A stretch of DNA of 56,198 nt from Cellulomonas uda (lineage in GTDB: Bacteria; Actinomycetota; Actinomycetes; Actinomycetales; Cellulomonadaceae): positions 1 to 56,198 of the forward strand of contig NZ_BJLP01000024.1 in NCBI RefSeq assembly GCF_006538705.1, read 5' to 3'. The translations under genes were made by a program, and so were the position numbers. How positions within the stretch are numbered: the stretch's first letter is position 1; each line of letters opens with the position of its first letter. The notes below the pieces were generated by a model. That model saw only the letters and a list, made by a program, of their open reading frames with translations, made no database searches and was not told the DNA's origin. Below are positions 34,836-44,126 of this stretch, piece after piece.

Positions 34836-35321
34836 TCACGTCGTGCCGGACTGGTCCGCAGCGAGTGAACGCACCGAGCGGACGTCCTTCAGATCCGATG
34901 CCCACAGCGGCTTCCCGTGAGGGTCGTCGGCGGCGAGCGGTGCGGTGAGCGCCGCCCTCGCCGCGTGCGCCTGCTCGGGGTCGGTCGCGCCGAGTGACGG
35001 CTCCACGTCGACCACAGGCGGCCCTTCGTCGCTGGCGACGTCGCTCACCGTGAACTCGAACGGCAGCACGTAGGCCTCCGAGCCGCGCTCGCCCACGGAC
35101 CGGACCGGACCGGGCCCCCCGACCACACCCGACGCCGCCAGATCCGCCGACGTCAGCACGTCGTCGAATCCCACGTACGGCTCGACCTCGTCGCCCGAGA
35201 TCCGAAGGGTGACGAAGTCAGCCGTGGACGGCAGAGCCGTGGCATCGCTCGTGCAACCCGCAAGTGTGCCGACGGCCGAGGGACCCGACGGCGAGGGCGG
35301 CGACGGAGCGGAATCTCTGGT
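34836..35321 (-). pseudogene. Decapitated lipoprotein fragment downstream of topA
   Basis: One frame runs from the topA stop to TGA 34836-34838. It contains a lipobox-like TLAGC (near 35260) followed by about 140 residues of a polar, Asp/Ser/Pro-rich globular sequence, but no ATG, GTG or TTG and no hydrophobic core before the lipobox. The only usable start is GTG 35174, giving 112 residues without a signal. I infer that the signal peptide was lost when this piece came to lie beside topA. It ends 13 bases before the second copy of the topA tail. No family recognised. Confidence 0.55.
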
Positions 35322-35323
35322 GT

Positions 35324-35363
35324 GTCACGACGACGACTTGGCGCTCGCCCTCGGCTTGGCGCG
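35324..35363. repeat. topA 3' end (original copy of the 40-bp repeat)
   Basis: Encodes the topA C-terminus AKPRASAKSSS and stop, and is repeated at 34784-34823. Confidence 0.9.
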
Positions 35364-38027
35364 GCGAGCCGGGGCCTTCTTCTTGGCCGGGGCGGACGCG
35401 CGCTTGTCGGCGAGCAGCTGGACCGCCTGCTCGGGCGTGATCGACTCCGCGGTCACGTCCTTGGGCAGCGTCCGGTTGGTCACGCCGTCGGTCACGTACA
35501 GCCCGAACCGGCCGTCCTTCACGACGATCGGCTTGCCCGACGTCGGGTCGTCGCCCAGCTCGCGCAGCGGCGGCGTCGCGGTCGCGCCGCGCCCGCGCTT
35601 GGGCTGCGCGTAGATCGCGAGCGCCTCCTCGAGCGTCGTCGTGAACAGCGCCTCCTCCGACGCGAGCGTGCGCGAGTCCGTGCCCTTCTTCAGGTACGGG
35701 CCGTAGCGGCCGTTCTGCGCGGTGATCTCCGCGCCCGACTCGGGGTCCACGCCGACGACGCGCGGGAGCGAGAGGAGCTTGAGCGCGTCGTCGATCGTCA
35801 CGGTGTCGAGCGACATCGACTTGAACAGCGACGCGGTGCGCGGCTTCGGCGCGGCGGCCAGGGCCTTCTTGCGTGCCGCGGCGGACAGGCCCGGGTCGAG
35901 CTCGGGCTCGGGCAGCAGCTCGGTGACGTACGGGCCGTAGCGGCCGTTCTTCGCGACGATCGTCGTGCCCGTCGTCGGGTCGGTACCGAGCACCTGGTCC
36001 CCCTCGGGCTCGCTGTCGAGCAGCGCACGCGCCCGCTCGACCGTGAGCTCGTCGGGCGCGAGGTCCTCGGGCACCGACGCACGGCGGGGGTTGCCGTCCT
36101 CACCGAGCACCGACGGGTCCTCGAGGTACGGACCGTAGCGGCCCACGCGCAGCGTGATGCCCTCGCCGATGTCGATCGAGTTGACCTCGCGCGCGTCGAT
36201 GTCGCCGAGGTTCGCGACGAGGTCGCGCAGGCCCTCACCCTCGTCGGAGTCGCCGAAGTAGAAGTGCGTGAGCCACGCGACGCGGTCCTTCTCGCCCGAC
36301 GCGATCGCGTCGAGGTCCTCCTCCATCGAGGCGGTGAAGTCGTAGTCGACGAGCCGGTCGAAGTTCTCCTCGAGCAGGCGCGTCACCGCGAACGCCAGCC
36401 ACGACGGCACGAGCGCCTGGCCGCGGCTCGTGACGTACCCGCGGTCGAGGATCGTCGAGATCGTCGCGGCGTACGTCGAGGGGCGGCCGATCCCGCGCTC
36501 CTCGAGCGCCTTGACGAGCGACGCCTCGGTGAAGCGGGGCGGCGGTGACGTGCGGTGCCCGTCCGCGGTGAGGTCACGGCCCGTGAGCGGGTCGCCCTGC
36601 GCCATCTTCGGCAGGCGCGCGTCCTTCTCGTCGGCCGGCGCCGCGTCGTCGTCGTACCGCGAGACGTCGCGGCCCTCCTCGTACGCCGCGAGGAAGCCGC
36701 GGAACGTGATCACGGTGCCGGACGCGGAGAACACGGCGTCCCGCCCGTCGGCCGCGACGGCGCCGAGGCGCACGGACGCGGTCTGCCCGCGCGCGTCCGC
36801 CATCTGCGAGGCGACCGTGCGCTTCCAGATCAGCTCGTACAGCTTGAACTGGTCGCCCGAGAGCTCGCGCGCGACCTGCGCCGGCGTGCGGAAGTGGTCG
36901 CCCGCGGGGCGGATCGCCTCGTGCGCCTCCTGCGCGCCCTTCGCCTTGGAGGCGTACACGCGCGGCGCGTCGGGGACGTACTCCGCGCCGTACAGCTCGG
37001 CCGCCTGGCGCCGCGCGGCGGAGATCGCCTGCGTCGACAGCACGGGCGAGTCGGTACGCATGTACGTGATGTAGCCGTTCTCGTACAGCGTCTGCGCGGT
37101 GCGCATGGTCTGCCGCGAGGACATCCGCAGCTTGCGCGACGCCTCCTGCTGCAGCGTGGACGTGGTGAACGGCGCCGCCGGCCGGCGCGTGTACGGCTTC
37201 GTCTCGAGGCTGCGGACCTCGAACGCCGCACCGTCGAGCGCGGCGACGAGCGACGTCGCGGCGGCCTCGTCGAGCTGCACCGCGTCCGTCTTGAGCACGC
37301 CGCGGTCGGTGAAGTCACGGCCCGAGGCCACACGCGAGCCGTCGAGAGCCGTGAGCCGCGCCTGGAAGGCGGGCTCGTCGTCGTCGGCCACCGCGAACGT
37401 GCCCGTGAGGTCCCAGTAGTCCGCCGGGACGAACGCCATGCGCTCGCGCTCGCGCTCGACGACGAGCCGCGTCGCGACCGACTGCACGCGGCCCGCGGAC
37501 AGGCCCTGACGGACCTTGCGCCACAGCACCGGGCTGACCTCGTAGCCGTACAGGCGGTCGAGGATGCGGCGGGTCTCCTGCGCGTCGACGAGGCGGTCGT
37601 CGAGCTCGCGCGTGTTCTCCAGCGCCCGCGTGATCGCCTCGCGCGTGATCTCGTGGAACACCATGCGCTTGACCGGCACCTTGGGCTTGAGCTCGGCCAG
37701 CAGGTGCCACGCGATGGCCTCGCCCTCGCGGTCCTCATCGGTCGCGAGGTAGAGCTCGTCGGACTCCTTGAGGAGCTTCTTCAGCTCCGCGACCTTCTTC
37801 TTCTTGTCGGAGTCGACCACGTAGTAGGGCTGGAAGCCGTTCTCGACGTCGACCGCGAACTTCCCGAAGGGGCCCTTCTTCATCTCGGCCGGCAGCTCCG
37901 AGGGCTGCGGCAGGTCACGGATGTGCCCGACGCTCGCCTCGACGTCGAAGTCGTCGCCCAGGTACCCCGCGATCGTGCGGGCCTTGGCGGGCGACTCGAC
38001 GATGACGAGCTTGCGCCCTGCCGACAT
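35325..38027 (-). CDS. topA: DNA topoisomerase I
   Basis: 900 residues from ATG 38027, with AAGAGG six bases upstream. The Toprim domain starts KLVIVESPAKARTIAGYLG and includes the DEDREGEAIAWHL metal site near 93-105. The type IA catalytic Tyr lies in GYITYMRTDSP. The C-terminus carries several repeated FGxY/GRYGPYV modules (at least four) and a basic Lys/Ala/Arg tail, as in actinobacterial TopA. It relaxes negative supercoils. In related genomes topA is followed by tmk-holB; here about 5.5 kb with three other genes or fragments intervene. Confidence 0.97.
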   Translation of the reverse strand: MSAGRKLVIVESPAKARTIAGYLGDDFDVEASVGHIRDLPQPSELPAEMKKGPFGKFAVDVENGFQPYYVVDSDKKKKVAELKKLLKESDELYLATDEDREGEAIAWHLLAELKPKVPVKRMVFHEITREAITRALENTRELDDRLVDAQETRRILDRLYGYEVSPVLWRKVRQGLSAGRVQSVATRLVVERERERMAFVPADYWDLTGTFAVADDDEPAFQARLTALDGSRVASGRDFTDRGVLKTDAVQLDEAAATSLVAALDGAAFEVRSLETKPYTRRPAAPFTTSTLQQEASRKLRMSSRQTMRTAQTLYENGYITYMRTDSPVLSTQAISAARRQAAELYGAEYVPDAPRVYASKAKGAQEAHEAIRPAGDHFRTPAQVARELSGDQFKLYELIWKRTVASQMADARGQTASVRLGAVAADGRDAVFSASGTVITFRGFLAAYEEGRDVSRYDDDAAPADEKDARLPKMAQGDPLTGRDLTADGHRTSPPPRFTEASLVKALEERGIGRPSTYAATISTILDRGYVTSRGQALVPSWLAFAVTRLLEENFDRLVDYDFTASMEEDLDAIASGEKDRVAWLTHFYFGDSDEGEGLRDLVANLGDIDAREVNSIDIGEGITLRVGRYGPYLEDPSVLGEDGNPRRASVPEDLAPDELTVERARALLDSEPEGDQVLGTDPTTGTTIVAKNGRYGPYVTELLPEPELDPGLSAAARKKALAAAPKPRTASLFKSMSLDTVTIDDALKLLSLPRVVGVDPESGAEITAQNGRYGPYLKKGTDSRTLASEEALFTTTLEEALAIYAQPKRGRGATATPPLRELGDDPTSGKPIVVKDGRFGLYVTDGVTNRTLPKDVTAESITPEQAVQLLADKRASAPAKKKAPARRAKPRASAKSSS

Positions 38028-38108
38028 GCGTGCCTCTTCCTGTCTGACGGCCCGCACCGGCTGAGTGCCGCGCGTGGCCCGTACGTCTGGGGACTCTACG
38101 ACGACCCG

Positions 38109-39023
38109 TCAAGCGCTTCGCAACCGGCGTCCCGCGGCATGGCGCAGCGCGAGCGCGGTCGCGAACGTCGCGGCGCACGCCGCGACCGTGCCGAGCACAC
38201 CGCCGCCGTACGCCCACAGCAGCTCCGAGCGCGTGCCCGCACCCGGGACCGCCTGCCACGTCCGTGCGAGCGCGGCCACCGCACCCGCCCCGGCCAGGAG
38301 CGCCACGGTCCACAGCGCGCCGAGCGTGCCGCCCTGCAGCCGCGGGGTCGGCGGCGGGCCGTCGACGTCCGGCCCGGGCCGCGGCGGCCACGACGCCGTG
38401 AGCGCGCACGTCGCCGCCGTCCACGCGAGCACGACGAGCACCGCCGCCAGCACGTCCGACGGCCGGTGCCACTGCCCGACGAGCGTCGAGACCCCGGTCG
38501 CCGCGGCGTACGCCGCACCGACCGCCGCGACGAGCGGGCGCATCCGCGCCGGCACGACGAGCAGCAGGACGACCGCGATGCTCGTCGCGGCCGTGGTGTG
38601 CCCGCTGGGCAGGGTGTTCTCCGCGCTGCCCGTGTTCACGCCGTGGTCGGGGCGCGGCAGCACCAGGTACTTGAGCACCTGCGTCGTGAGGTTCGCACCG
38701 CCCATGACGAGCGCGACCTGCACCGCGAGCTCCCAGCGCCGCCGCACCACCGCGATCCCCACCGCCACGACCAGCACGACCGCGATCGCCGAGACGGACA
38801 CGACGTCGAGCACCCGCTCGGCCATCCGCCACAGCTCCGTCTGCCCGTACACCGCGCCCTCGACCGCGGCGGCGTCGACCAGCTGCCCCTGCTCGGTGTC
38901 GACGAACACCGCCCACAGCCCCAGGACGCCCGCGAGGCTCGCGACGCTCACCGCGAGGCACGCCGCGACGACCGCGCTGCGGCGGGTGCGCGCAGGCGTC
39001 GTCGGGGTGGCCGTGGTCGTCAC
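38109..39023 (-). CDS. PAP2-family membrane phosphatase
   Basis: 304 residues from GTG 39023, chosen by the leaderless hexamer. At least six transmembrane helices. PAP2 motifs: KYLVLPRP, LPSGHTTAA (catalytic His in PSGH) and GQWHRPSDV (last His/Asp motif). It probably dephosphorylates a lipid phosphate or undecaprenyl pyrophosphate at the outer membrane face; the substrate is not defined. Divergent from the TetR gene, 102 bases apart. Confidence 0.9.
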   Translation of the reverse strand: MTTTATPTTPARTRRSAVVAACLAVSVASLAGVLGLWAVFVDTEQGQLVDAAAVEGAVYGQTELWRMAERVLDVVSVSAIAVVLVVAVGIAVVRRRWELAVQVALVMGGANLTTQVLKYLVLPRPDHGVNTGSAENTLPSGHTTAATSIAVVLLLVVPARMRPLVAAVGAAYAAATGVSTLVGQWHRPSDVLAAVLVVLAWTAATCALTASWPPRPGPDVDGPPPTPRLQGGTLGALWTVALLAGAGAVAALARTWQAVPGAGTRSELLWAYGGGVLGTVAACAATFATALALRHAAGRRLRSA

Positions 39024-39030
39024 GACGTCC

Positions 39031-39036
39031 ACGCTA
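39031..39036 (-). promoter_or_regulatory. Leaderless -10 element TAGCGT (PAP2)
   Basis: TAGCGT, seven bases, then GTG 39023. Confidence 0.55.
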
Positions 39037-39112
39037 GGCCACCGCGCCGTGCGGGCGACGAGCCCTCCACGACGTGACCACCGCGTGCGCACGGACCGCG
39101 CACGCGACCGCC

Positions 39113-39118
39113 TAGGGT
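39113..39118 (+). promoter_or_regulatory. Leaderless -10 element TAGGGT (tetR)
   Basis: TAGGGT, seven bases, then ATG 39126. It decides the start over the in-frame GTG at 39117, which overlaps it. Confidence 0.55.
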
Positions 39119-39125
39119 GGCCGCC

Positions 39126-39773
39126 ATGGACGACGAGGCGGCGGCCCCGACGCCGGGTGCCAGGCGCCTGCGGCGCGCGGCGACCGAGGCGCGGCGTGCG
39201 CAGATCGTCCGCGCGGCCGCCCGGACGTTCGGCACCAAGGGGTACCGCACCGGCTCGCTCGCGGACGTCGCCGAGCAGGTCGGCATCACGCACGCCGGCG
39301 TGCTGCACCACTTCGGCACCAAGGAGCAGCTGCTCGTCGAGGTGCTGCAGATGCGCGACGAGCAGGGTGTCGCCGACCTCGAGGGGCAGCACATCCCCGG
39401 CGGGATCGAGCTGTTCCACCACCTGGTGCGCACCGCGCGCGCCAACGCCGAGCGCCGCGGCATCGTGCAGGGCTACACCGTGCTGACCGGCGAGTCCGTG
39501 ACCGAGGACCACCCCGCGCGCGCCTGGGTGACCGAGCGGTTCACCACGCTGCGCGGCGACGTCGCGGCCGCGGTGCGCGAGGTCGGCGGGCCGGACGTGT
39601 CCGACGACGACGCGCGGCGCGCCGCGAGCACGGTCATCGCGCTGATGGACGGCCTGCAGGTGCAATGGCTGCTCGACGAGGACGCGGTCGACCTCGCGGA
39701 GGCCACGCGCGTCGGCATCGAGGCGGTCCTGCGGGCTGCCTGCCCGTCGGCGGACATCCCCCACCTGGGCTGA
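39126..39773 (+). CDS. TetR-family transcriptional regulator
   Basis: 215 residues from ATG 39126. The N-terminal HTH (RAAARTFGTKGYRTGSLADV ... GVLHHFGTKEQLL, about 30-75) is classic TetR. The C-terminal ligand domain (about 85-215) ends in an Asp/Glu-rich helix. The ligand is unknown; the divergent PAP2 gene is a possible target. A five-unit 19-bp array lies just after its stop. Confidence 0.92.
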   Translation: MDDEAAAPTPGARRLRRAATEARRAQIVRAAARTFGTKGYRTGSLADVAEQVGITHAGVLHHFGTKEQLLVEVLQMRDEQGVADLEGQHIPGGIELFHHLVRTARANAERRGIVQGYTVLTGESVTEDHPARAWVTERFTTLRGDVAAAVREVGGPDVSDDDARRAASTVIALMDGLQVQWLLDEDAVDLAEATRVGIEAVLRAACPSADIPHLG

Positions 39774-39788
39774 CGACGGCCGACCCGC

Positions 39789-39883
39789 GCCGCGAGGTCG
39801 AGCATCGCTCGCCGGGTCGTGCATCCCTCGTCAGGTCGTGCGTTCTTCCGCACGACTCACCGAGGAACGCACGACCTCGCGGG
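39789..39883. repeat. Head-to-head array of five 19-bp units
   Basis: Three contiguous 19-mers on the minus strand (39789-39807, 39808-39826, 39827-39845) meet two on the plus strand (39846-39864, 39865-39883) with no spacer. The common core is (A)YGCACGACCY followed by CGAG or CGGG. Examples: GAACGCACGACCTGACGAG and GAACGCACGACCTCGCGGG. The outer unit pair can form a 13-bp perfect stem (39833-39845 with 39865-39877). The array is non-coding, between tetR and the orphan winged-helix gene. Confidence 0.88.
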
Positions 39884-39959
39884 ACGGAGGAGGCCCGTTC
39901 TCAGGGATCTCACAGGGAGGGCTCAGGCGTGGTCCAGGGCCGGTGGGCACCGTGGGCGC

Positions 39960-40283
39960 ATGACAGCGACCACGACGGACCAGCGCACCCTCGTCGTCGG
40001 CGACCTCGAGCTCGACGAGGTCAGCGGCGAGGTCACGCGCGCCGGCGACCCCATCCACCTCACGCCCACCGAGCGCGCCCTGCTCACCTACTTCATGCGC
40101 AACCCGCGCCGCGTGCTGTCCAAGCGGATGATCCTGGACCGCGTGTGGCGCGACGACCGCGGCGGTGCCGACGGGGTCGTCGAGCTGTACGTCAGCTACC
40201 TGCGGCGCAAGATCGACCGCGGGCGCGCGCCGATGCTGCACACGCAGCGCGGCATCGGCTACGTGCTGCGCCCGCCCCTGTGA
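39960..40283 (+). CDS. Orphan OmpR/PhoB-type winged-helix DNA-binding protein
   Basis: 107 residues from ATG 39960. The whole protein is a Trans_reg_C domain (LTPTERALLTYFMRNPRRVLS, the VWRDDRG loop, LYVSYLRRKID, RGIGYVLRP). No receiver domain exists in frame upstream, so it cannot be controlled by phosphorylation in the usual way. It follows the 19-bp array by 76 bases and may bind it (inference). Upstream GTG/ATG choices would only add low-quality residues. Confidence 0.85.
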   Translation: MTATTTDQRTLVVGDLELDEVSGEVTRAGDPIHLTPTERALLTYFMRNPRRVLSKRMILDRVWRDDRGGADGVVELYVSYLRRKIDRGRAPMLHTQRGIGYVLRPPL

Positions 40284-40331
40284 CCTGGCGCGGGTGACCG
40301 TCGCCGCGGCGAGGTCGACCCCCGCCGCGCG

Positions 40332-41369
40332 TCAGACCGGGAACGCCCGGTAGAAGTCGAGGACGTCGGCGACGGGACCCTCCGCACGGAACACCGCCGT
40401 GCGGTTGTACCAGACCACGACCCCCGTGCCGTCGCCGAGGTCGACCGCGGTGTAGGTGCCGACGATCGCGTCGTCCCCCACCCGGACCGCGTCCGACTGC
40501 GGAAGCGTGTCGTCGGACGACTGCGCGGGGGCGGGCTTGGCGGGCAGCGACGCGTCGTCACCGGACTGCGCGCCGTCGCTCTGCTCGGTGCCGCTCTGCT
40601 CGGTGCCGTTCGGCACGGTGCCCGCCTGGTCGCCCTGCGCGGTGTCGGTCGGCAGCTCGGCGGTGAGCGACTCGGCGAACGCCTTGGCCTCCGCGTTGCT
40701 CGCCCACTGGCCGGACTGCACGGTGAACGTGCCGCTCGCGCCGTCGGTGAACTGCTCCGACCATGCCTCGAGCGCACCGGCGTCGGTCCACGTGTCGTCG
40801 ACGCCCGACGACGCGAGCGCGTACTGCAGCACGGACGCGGGGAGCACCTGGGCGAACGGCGTGTCCGCCTCCCGCGCGACGGGGTCGACCGCGGGCGTCG
40901 GGGAGGGCAGGCGGATCGTCGTGGCCGCCACGGGGGTGGCGGAGTCGCCCGACCGGTTCGCCAGGACGATGCCCGTGACGACACCGCCGACGACGAGCAC
41001 GCCCGCACCGATCGCGACGGGCAGCAGCCACCGCGGACGCCGACCACCCGCGGCCGTGGCGTCGCCCGTGGGCGGCTCACCGGCCGCGGTGCCGGCGGGT
41101 GCCGGCTGCGACGCGTGCGCCGGGGTGCGGGGCGCGGCGTGCTGCGGGGGGTGCGACGCGCCTGACCCGGCCCCGGGGGTCGCGGCACCGCTCTGACCGG
41201 TGGCGAACGCGGCGTGCGCGCCGCCGCCGACCCGCGGCGTGACCGTCGGCTCGGCGGGTGGGGGCGTGGTGCCGCGGGTGGGCAGCACGCGCGGCTGGTA
41301 CGGCGTGCCGCCGGGCGTCGTCGGGCCCGCGGGGGTCGTCGGGTCCTGCGGTGCGCCGCTGTCGCTCAT
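40332..41369 (-). CDS. Single-pass membrane protein with Pro-rich cytoplasmic domain
   Basis: 345 residues from ATG 41369, with GAGGGGG six bases upstream. A Pro/Thr/Gly/Ala-rich N-terminal 130 residues is followed by a transmembrane helix (about 147-168, LLPVAIGAGVLVVGGVVTGIVL) and an external domain of about 170 residues with a GTEQS repeat pair. The pattern is common in actinobacterial envelope proteins; no family recognised. It converges with the winged-helix gene. Confidence 0.8.
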   Translation of the reverse strand: MSDSGAPQDPTTPAGPTTPGGTPYQPRVLPTRGTTPPPAEPTVTPRVGGGAHAAFATGQSGAATPGAGSGASHPPQHAAPRTPAHASQPAPAGTAAGEPPTGDATAAGGRRPRWLLPVAIGAGVLVVGGVVTGIVLANRSGDSATPVAATTIRLPSPTPAVDPVAREADTPFAQVLPASVLQYALASSGVDDTWTDAGALEAWSEQFTDGASGTFTVQSGQWASNAEAKAFAESLTAELPTDTAQGDQAGTVPNGTEQSGTEQSDGAQSGDDASLPAKPAPAQSSDDTLPQSDAVRVGDDAIVGTYTAVDLGDGTGVVVWYNRTAVFRAEGPVADVLDFYRAFPV

Positions 41370-41508
41370 GGGTCCCCCTCGTTGGCTCCGTGCGGACCTG
41401 CGCAGCCTACCCAGCGTCGCGGGTGGGGGTCCGCGAGCCCGCGCGGCGCGGACACGCTCGTGTCGCACCGCTGCCGCACGGGGTGCGGGGGATGTCGGAG
41501 GCGGCGGC

Positions 41509-41514
41509 TAGCGT
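41509..41514 (+). promoter_or_regulatory. Leaderless -10 element TAGCGT (radA)
   Basis: TAGCGT, seven bases, then GTG 41522. Confidence 0.55.
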
Positions 41515-41521
41515 GCGCGCC

Positions 41522-42943
41522 GTGGCGACGAAGAGCGGACGGTCCTCGGCTTCCCGGACCCCGGGGTTCCGGTGCACCGAGTGCGGGTGGACGACGACGA
41601 AGTGGGTCGGCCGGTGCGGCGAGTGCCAGTCGTGGGGCTCGGTGGTCGAGGAGGCGGGCCCGGGCGGCGGTGCGCCGCGCACCGCGGCCGCTCCCCCGTC
41701 GCGCGGTCCCGCGCGGCCGATCGACGAGATCCCGGCCGAGACCGCGCAGGCGCGCCCGACGGGCGTCGACGAGCTGGACCGCGTGCTCGGCGGCGGGCTC
41801 GTGCCCGGTGCGGTGGTGCTGCTGGCGGGCGAGCCGGGGGTGGGCAAGTCGACGCTGCTGCTGGACGTCGCGGCGCGCGCCGCGCGGGGCGGCCGGCGCG
41901 TGCTGTACGTGACGGGCGAGGAGTCCACCGCGCAGGTGCGGCTGCGCGCGGGCCGGATCCGCGCGCTCGACCCGGCCCTGTTGCTGGCCGACGAGACGGA
42001 CCTGGCGAGCGTGCTCGGTCACGTCGAGCAGTCCGACCCGGACCTGCTGGTCCTGGACTCGGTGCAGACCATCGCGTCGGCGCAGGTCGAGGGCTCGGCC
42101 GGCGGGGTCGCACAGGTGCGTGAGGTGAGCTCGGCGCTGATCCAGGCCGCGAAGTCGCGGGACATGCCGGTGGTGCTCGTCGGGCACGTGACCAAGGACG
42201 GGTCGGTGGCGGGGCCGCGCACGCTCGAGCACCTCGTCGACGTGGTGTGCCAGTTCGAGGGTGACCGGCACTCGCGGCTGCGCCTGCTGCGCGCCACGAA
42301 GAACCGGTACGGGCCGACGGACGAGGTCGGCTGCTTCGACCTGTCGGAGTCGGGCATCGTCGGGCTGCCGGACCCGTCGGGGCTGTTCGTGTCGCAGGCG
42401 CTGCACGCGGTGCCGGGCACGTGCCTGACGGTGACGCTCGAGGGCCGCCGCCCGCTCGCGGTCGAGGTGCAGGCGCTCGTCGCTCCCTCTGCCGCCCCGA
42501 ACCCGCGGCGCACGACCAGCGGGGTCGACTCGGCGCGGCTCGCGATGGTGCTCGCGGTGCTGCAGCGCCGGCTCGGTGCGCGCCTCGCGGACCAGGACGT
42601 CTACGTCTCGACGGTCGGCGGCGCGCGGGTGGTCGAGCCCGCGGGCGACCTCGCGCTCGCGCTCGCCGCGATCGGCTCGCGGGAGGACGTGGCGCTGCCG
42701 CGCGGGCTCGTCGCGCTCGGCGAGGTGGGGCTCGCGGGCGAGATCCGGGCCGTCCCGGGGATCGGCCGACGCCTCGCCGAGGCGGCCCGGCTGGGCTTCC
42801 GGCGCGCGCTCGTGCCCGCGTCGTCGGTGGACGACCTGGTGCCGCCCGAGGGGGTGCACGTGCTCGGCGCGACGGACCTGGCGCACGCCGTCCAGCTCGT
42901 CATGACGGCCGCTTCACCCGCCCAGCCGGCGCCGGTTGCCTGA
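41522..42943 (+). CDS. radA: DNA repair protein RadA (Sms)
   Basis: 473 residues from GTG 41522. Zinc finger C-x2-C-x11-C-x2-C at the N-terminus (CTECGW...[10 protein letters not shown]), Walker [10 protein letters not shown] (about 105-113), RadA-specific KNRYG motif, and a C-terminal Lon-like domain. RadA promotes branch migration of recombination intermediates. It is followed 32 bases later by disA, as in many actinobacteria and bacilli. Confidence 0.96.
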   Translation: MATKSGRSSASRTPGFRCTECGWTTTKWVGRCGECQSWGSVVEEAGPGGGAPRTAAAPPSRGPARPIDEIPAETAQARPTGVDELDRVLGGGLVPGAVVLLAGEPGVGKSTLLLDVAARAARGGRRVLYVTGEESTAQVRLRAGRIRALDPALLLADETDLASVLGHVEQSDPDLLVLDSVQTIASAQVEGSAGGVAQVREVSSALIQAAKSRDMPVVLVGHVTKDGSVAGPRTLEHLVDVVCQFEGDRHSRLRLLRATKNRYGPTDEVGCFDLSESGIVGLPDPSGLFVSQALHAVPGTCLTVTLEGRRPLAVEVQALVAPSAAPNPRRTTSGVDSARLAMVLAVLQRRLGARLADQDVYVSTVGGARVVEPAGDLALALAAIGSREDVALPRGLVALGEVGLAGEIRAVPGIGRRLAEAARLGFRRALVPASSVDDLVPPEGVHVLGATDLAHAVQLVMTAASPAQPAPVA

Positions 42944-42962
42944 GCGTCCCGGGAGGCATCGT

Positions 42963-42968
42963 TACCAT
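42963..42968 (+). promoter_or_regulatory. Leaderless -10 element TACCAT (disA)
   Basis: TACCAT, seven bases, then GTG 42976. Confidence 0.5.
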
Positions 42969-42975
42969 CAGTCGC

Positions 42976-44052
42976 GTGGCTGCCACGCACTCCCCCGACG
43001 ACCTGCTGCGCTCGACCCTCGCAGCGGTCGCGCCGGGCAGCGCCCTGCGCGACGGTCTCGAGCGGATCCTGCGGGGCCGCACGGGCGCGCTGATCGTCTG
43101 CGGCTTCGACCGCACGGTCGAGAGCATCTGCTCGGGCGGGTTCGTGCTGGACGTGGAGTTCTCGGCGACCCGGCTGCGCGAGCTGTGCAAGATGGACGGC
43201 GCGGTGGTGGTCGACCGGGACATCAGCAAGATCCTGCGCGCCGCGGTCCAGCTGCTGCCGGACGTGACGATCGAGACGTCCGAGTCGGGCACCCGTCACC
43301 GCACCGCGGAGCGCGTCGCGAAGCAGACCGGCCTGCCCGTGATCTCGGTGTCCGCGTCGATGCGGATCATCGCGCTCTACGTGGGCAACCAGCGGTACGT
43401 GCTCGAGGACTCGACCACGATCCTGTCCCGCGCGAACCAGGCGCTCGCCACGCTCGAGCGGTACAAGACCCGCCTCGACGAGGTGTCGGGCACGCTCTCG
43501 GCGCTCGAGATCGAGGACCTGGTGACGGTCCGCGACGTCTCGGCGGTGGTGCAGCGCCTGGAGATGGTGCGCCGCATCTCCGACGAGATCGAGAGCTACG
43601 TGGTCGAGCTCGGCACCGACGGCCGGCTGCTCGCGCTGCAGCACGACGAGCTCGTCGGGACGATCGGCTCGGACCGCGAGCTCGTGATCCGCGACTACCT
43701 CGACGCGTCGCGCAACGACCTGGACACCGTGCTGCAGTCGCTCGCGGTGCTCGACTCGACGGAGCTGCTCGACATCGCGCGGATCGCCCGCGTGCTGGGC
43801 CTGCCCGGCGGCGGCGACGCGCTCGACGCGGCGGTCGGCCCGCGCGGGTACCGCCTGCTGTCGCGCGTCCCGCGGCTGCCGAACACGATCGTCGACCGGC
43901 TGGTGTCGCACTTCGGCGGCCTGCAGAAGCTGCTCGCGGCGGGCATCGACGACCTCATGGCCGTCGACGGCGTGGGCGAGCAGCGGGCTCGCGCGGTGCG
44001 CGAGGGCCTGTCCCGGCTCGCCGAGTCGAGCATCCTCGAACGCTACGTCTGA
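42976..44052 (+). CDS. disA: DNA integrity scanning diadenylate cyclase DisA
   Basis: 358 residues from GTG 42976. The DAC domain shows the DGA (KMDGAVVVD, about 73-81) and RHR ([11 protein letters not shown], about 112-122) motifs. A helical linker and a C-terminal helix-hairpin-helix DNA-binding domain ([20 protein letters not shown]) follow. It makes cyclic di-AMP from ATP and senses branched DNA. The neighbours radA and mutY fit a genome-maintenance cluster. I saw no c-di-AMP riboswitch in the window. Confidence 0.96.
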   Translation: MAATHSPDDLLRSTLAAVAPGSALRDGLERILRGRTGALIVCGFDRTVESICSGGFVLDVEFSATRLRELCKMDGAVVVDRDISKILRAAVQLLPDVTIETSESGTRHRTAERVAKQTGLPVISVSASMRIIALYVGNQRYVLEDSTTILSRANQALATLERYKTRLDEVSGTLSALEIEDLVTVRDVSAVVQRLEMVRRISDEIESYVVELGTDGRLLALQHDELVGTIGSDRELVIRDYLDASRNDLDTVLQSLAVLDSTELLDIARIARVLGLPGGGDALDAAVGPRGYRLLSRVPRLPNTIVDRLVSHFGGLQKLLAAGIDDLMAVDGVGEQRARAVREGLSRLAESSILERYV

Positions 44053-44126
44053 CGCTCGAGCTCCGTCCCACCGCCCCTGCGAGCGACGGCGAGCGACATC
44101 CTTCAGCGCAGACGTCTGCGGGAGCA

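Noticed and set aside
39789..39883. Short CRISPR array
   Set aside because: Units are contiguous without spacers, change orientation half-way, and no cas genes are in the window.
44107..44120. Perfect 14-bp palindrome CGCAGACGTCTGCG between disA and the small membrane gene
   Set aside because: Single short palindrome between convergent genes; no loop for a terminator and no second copy noted.
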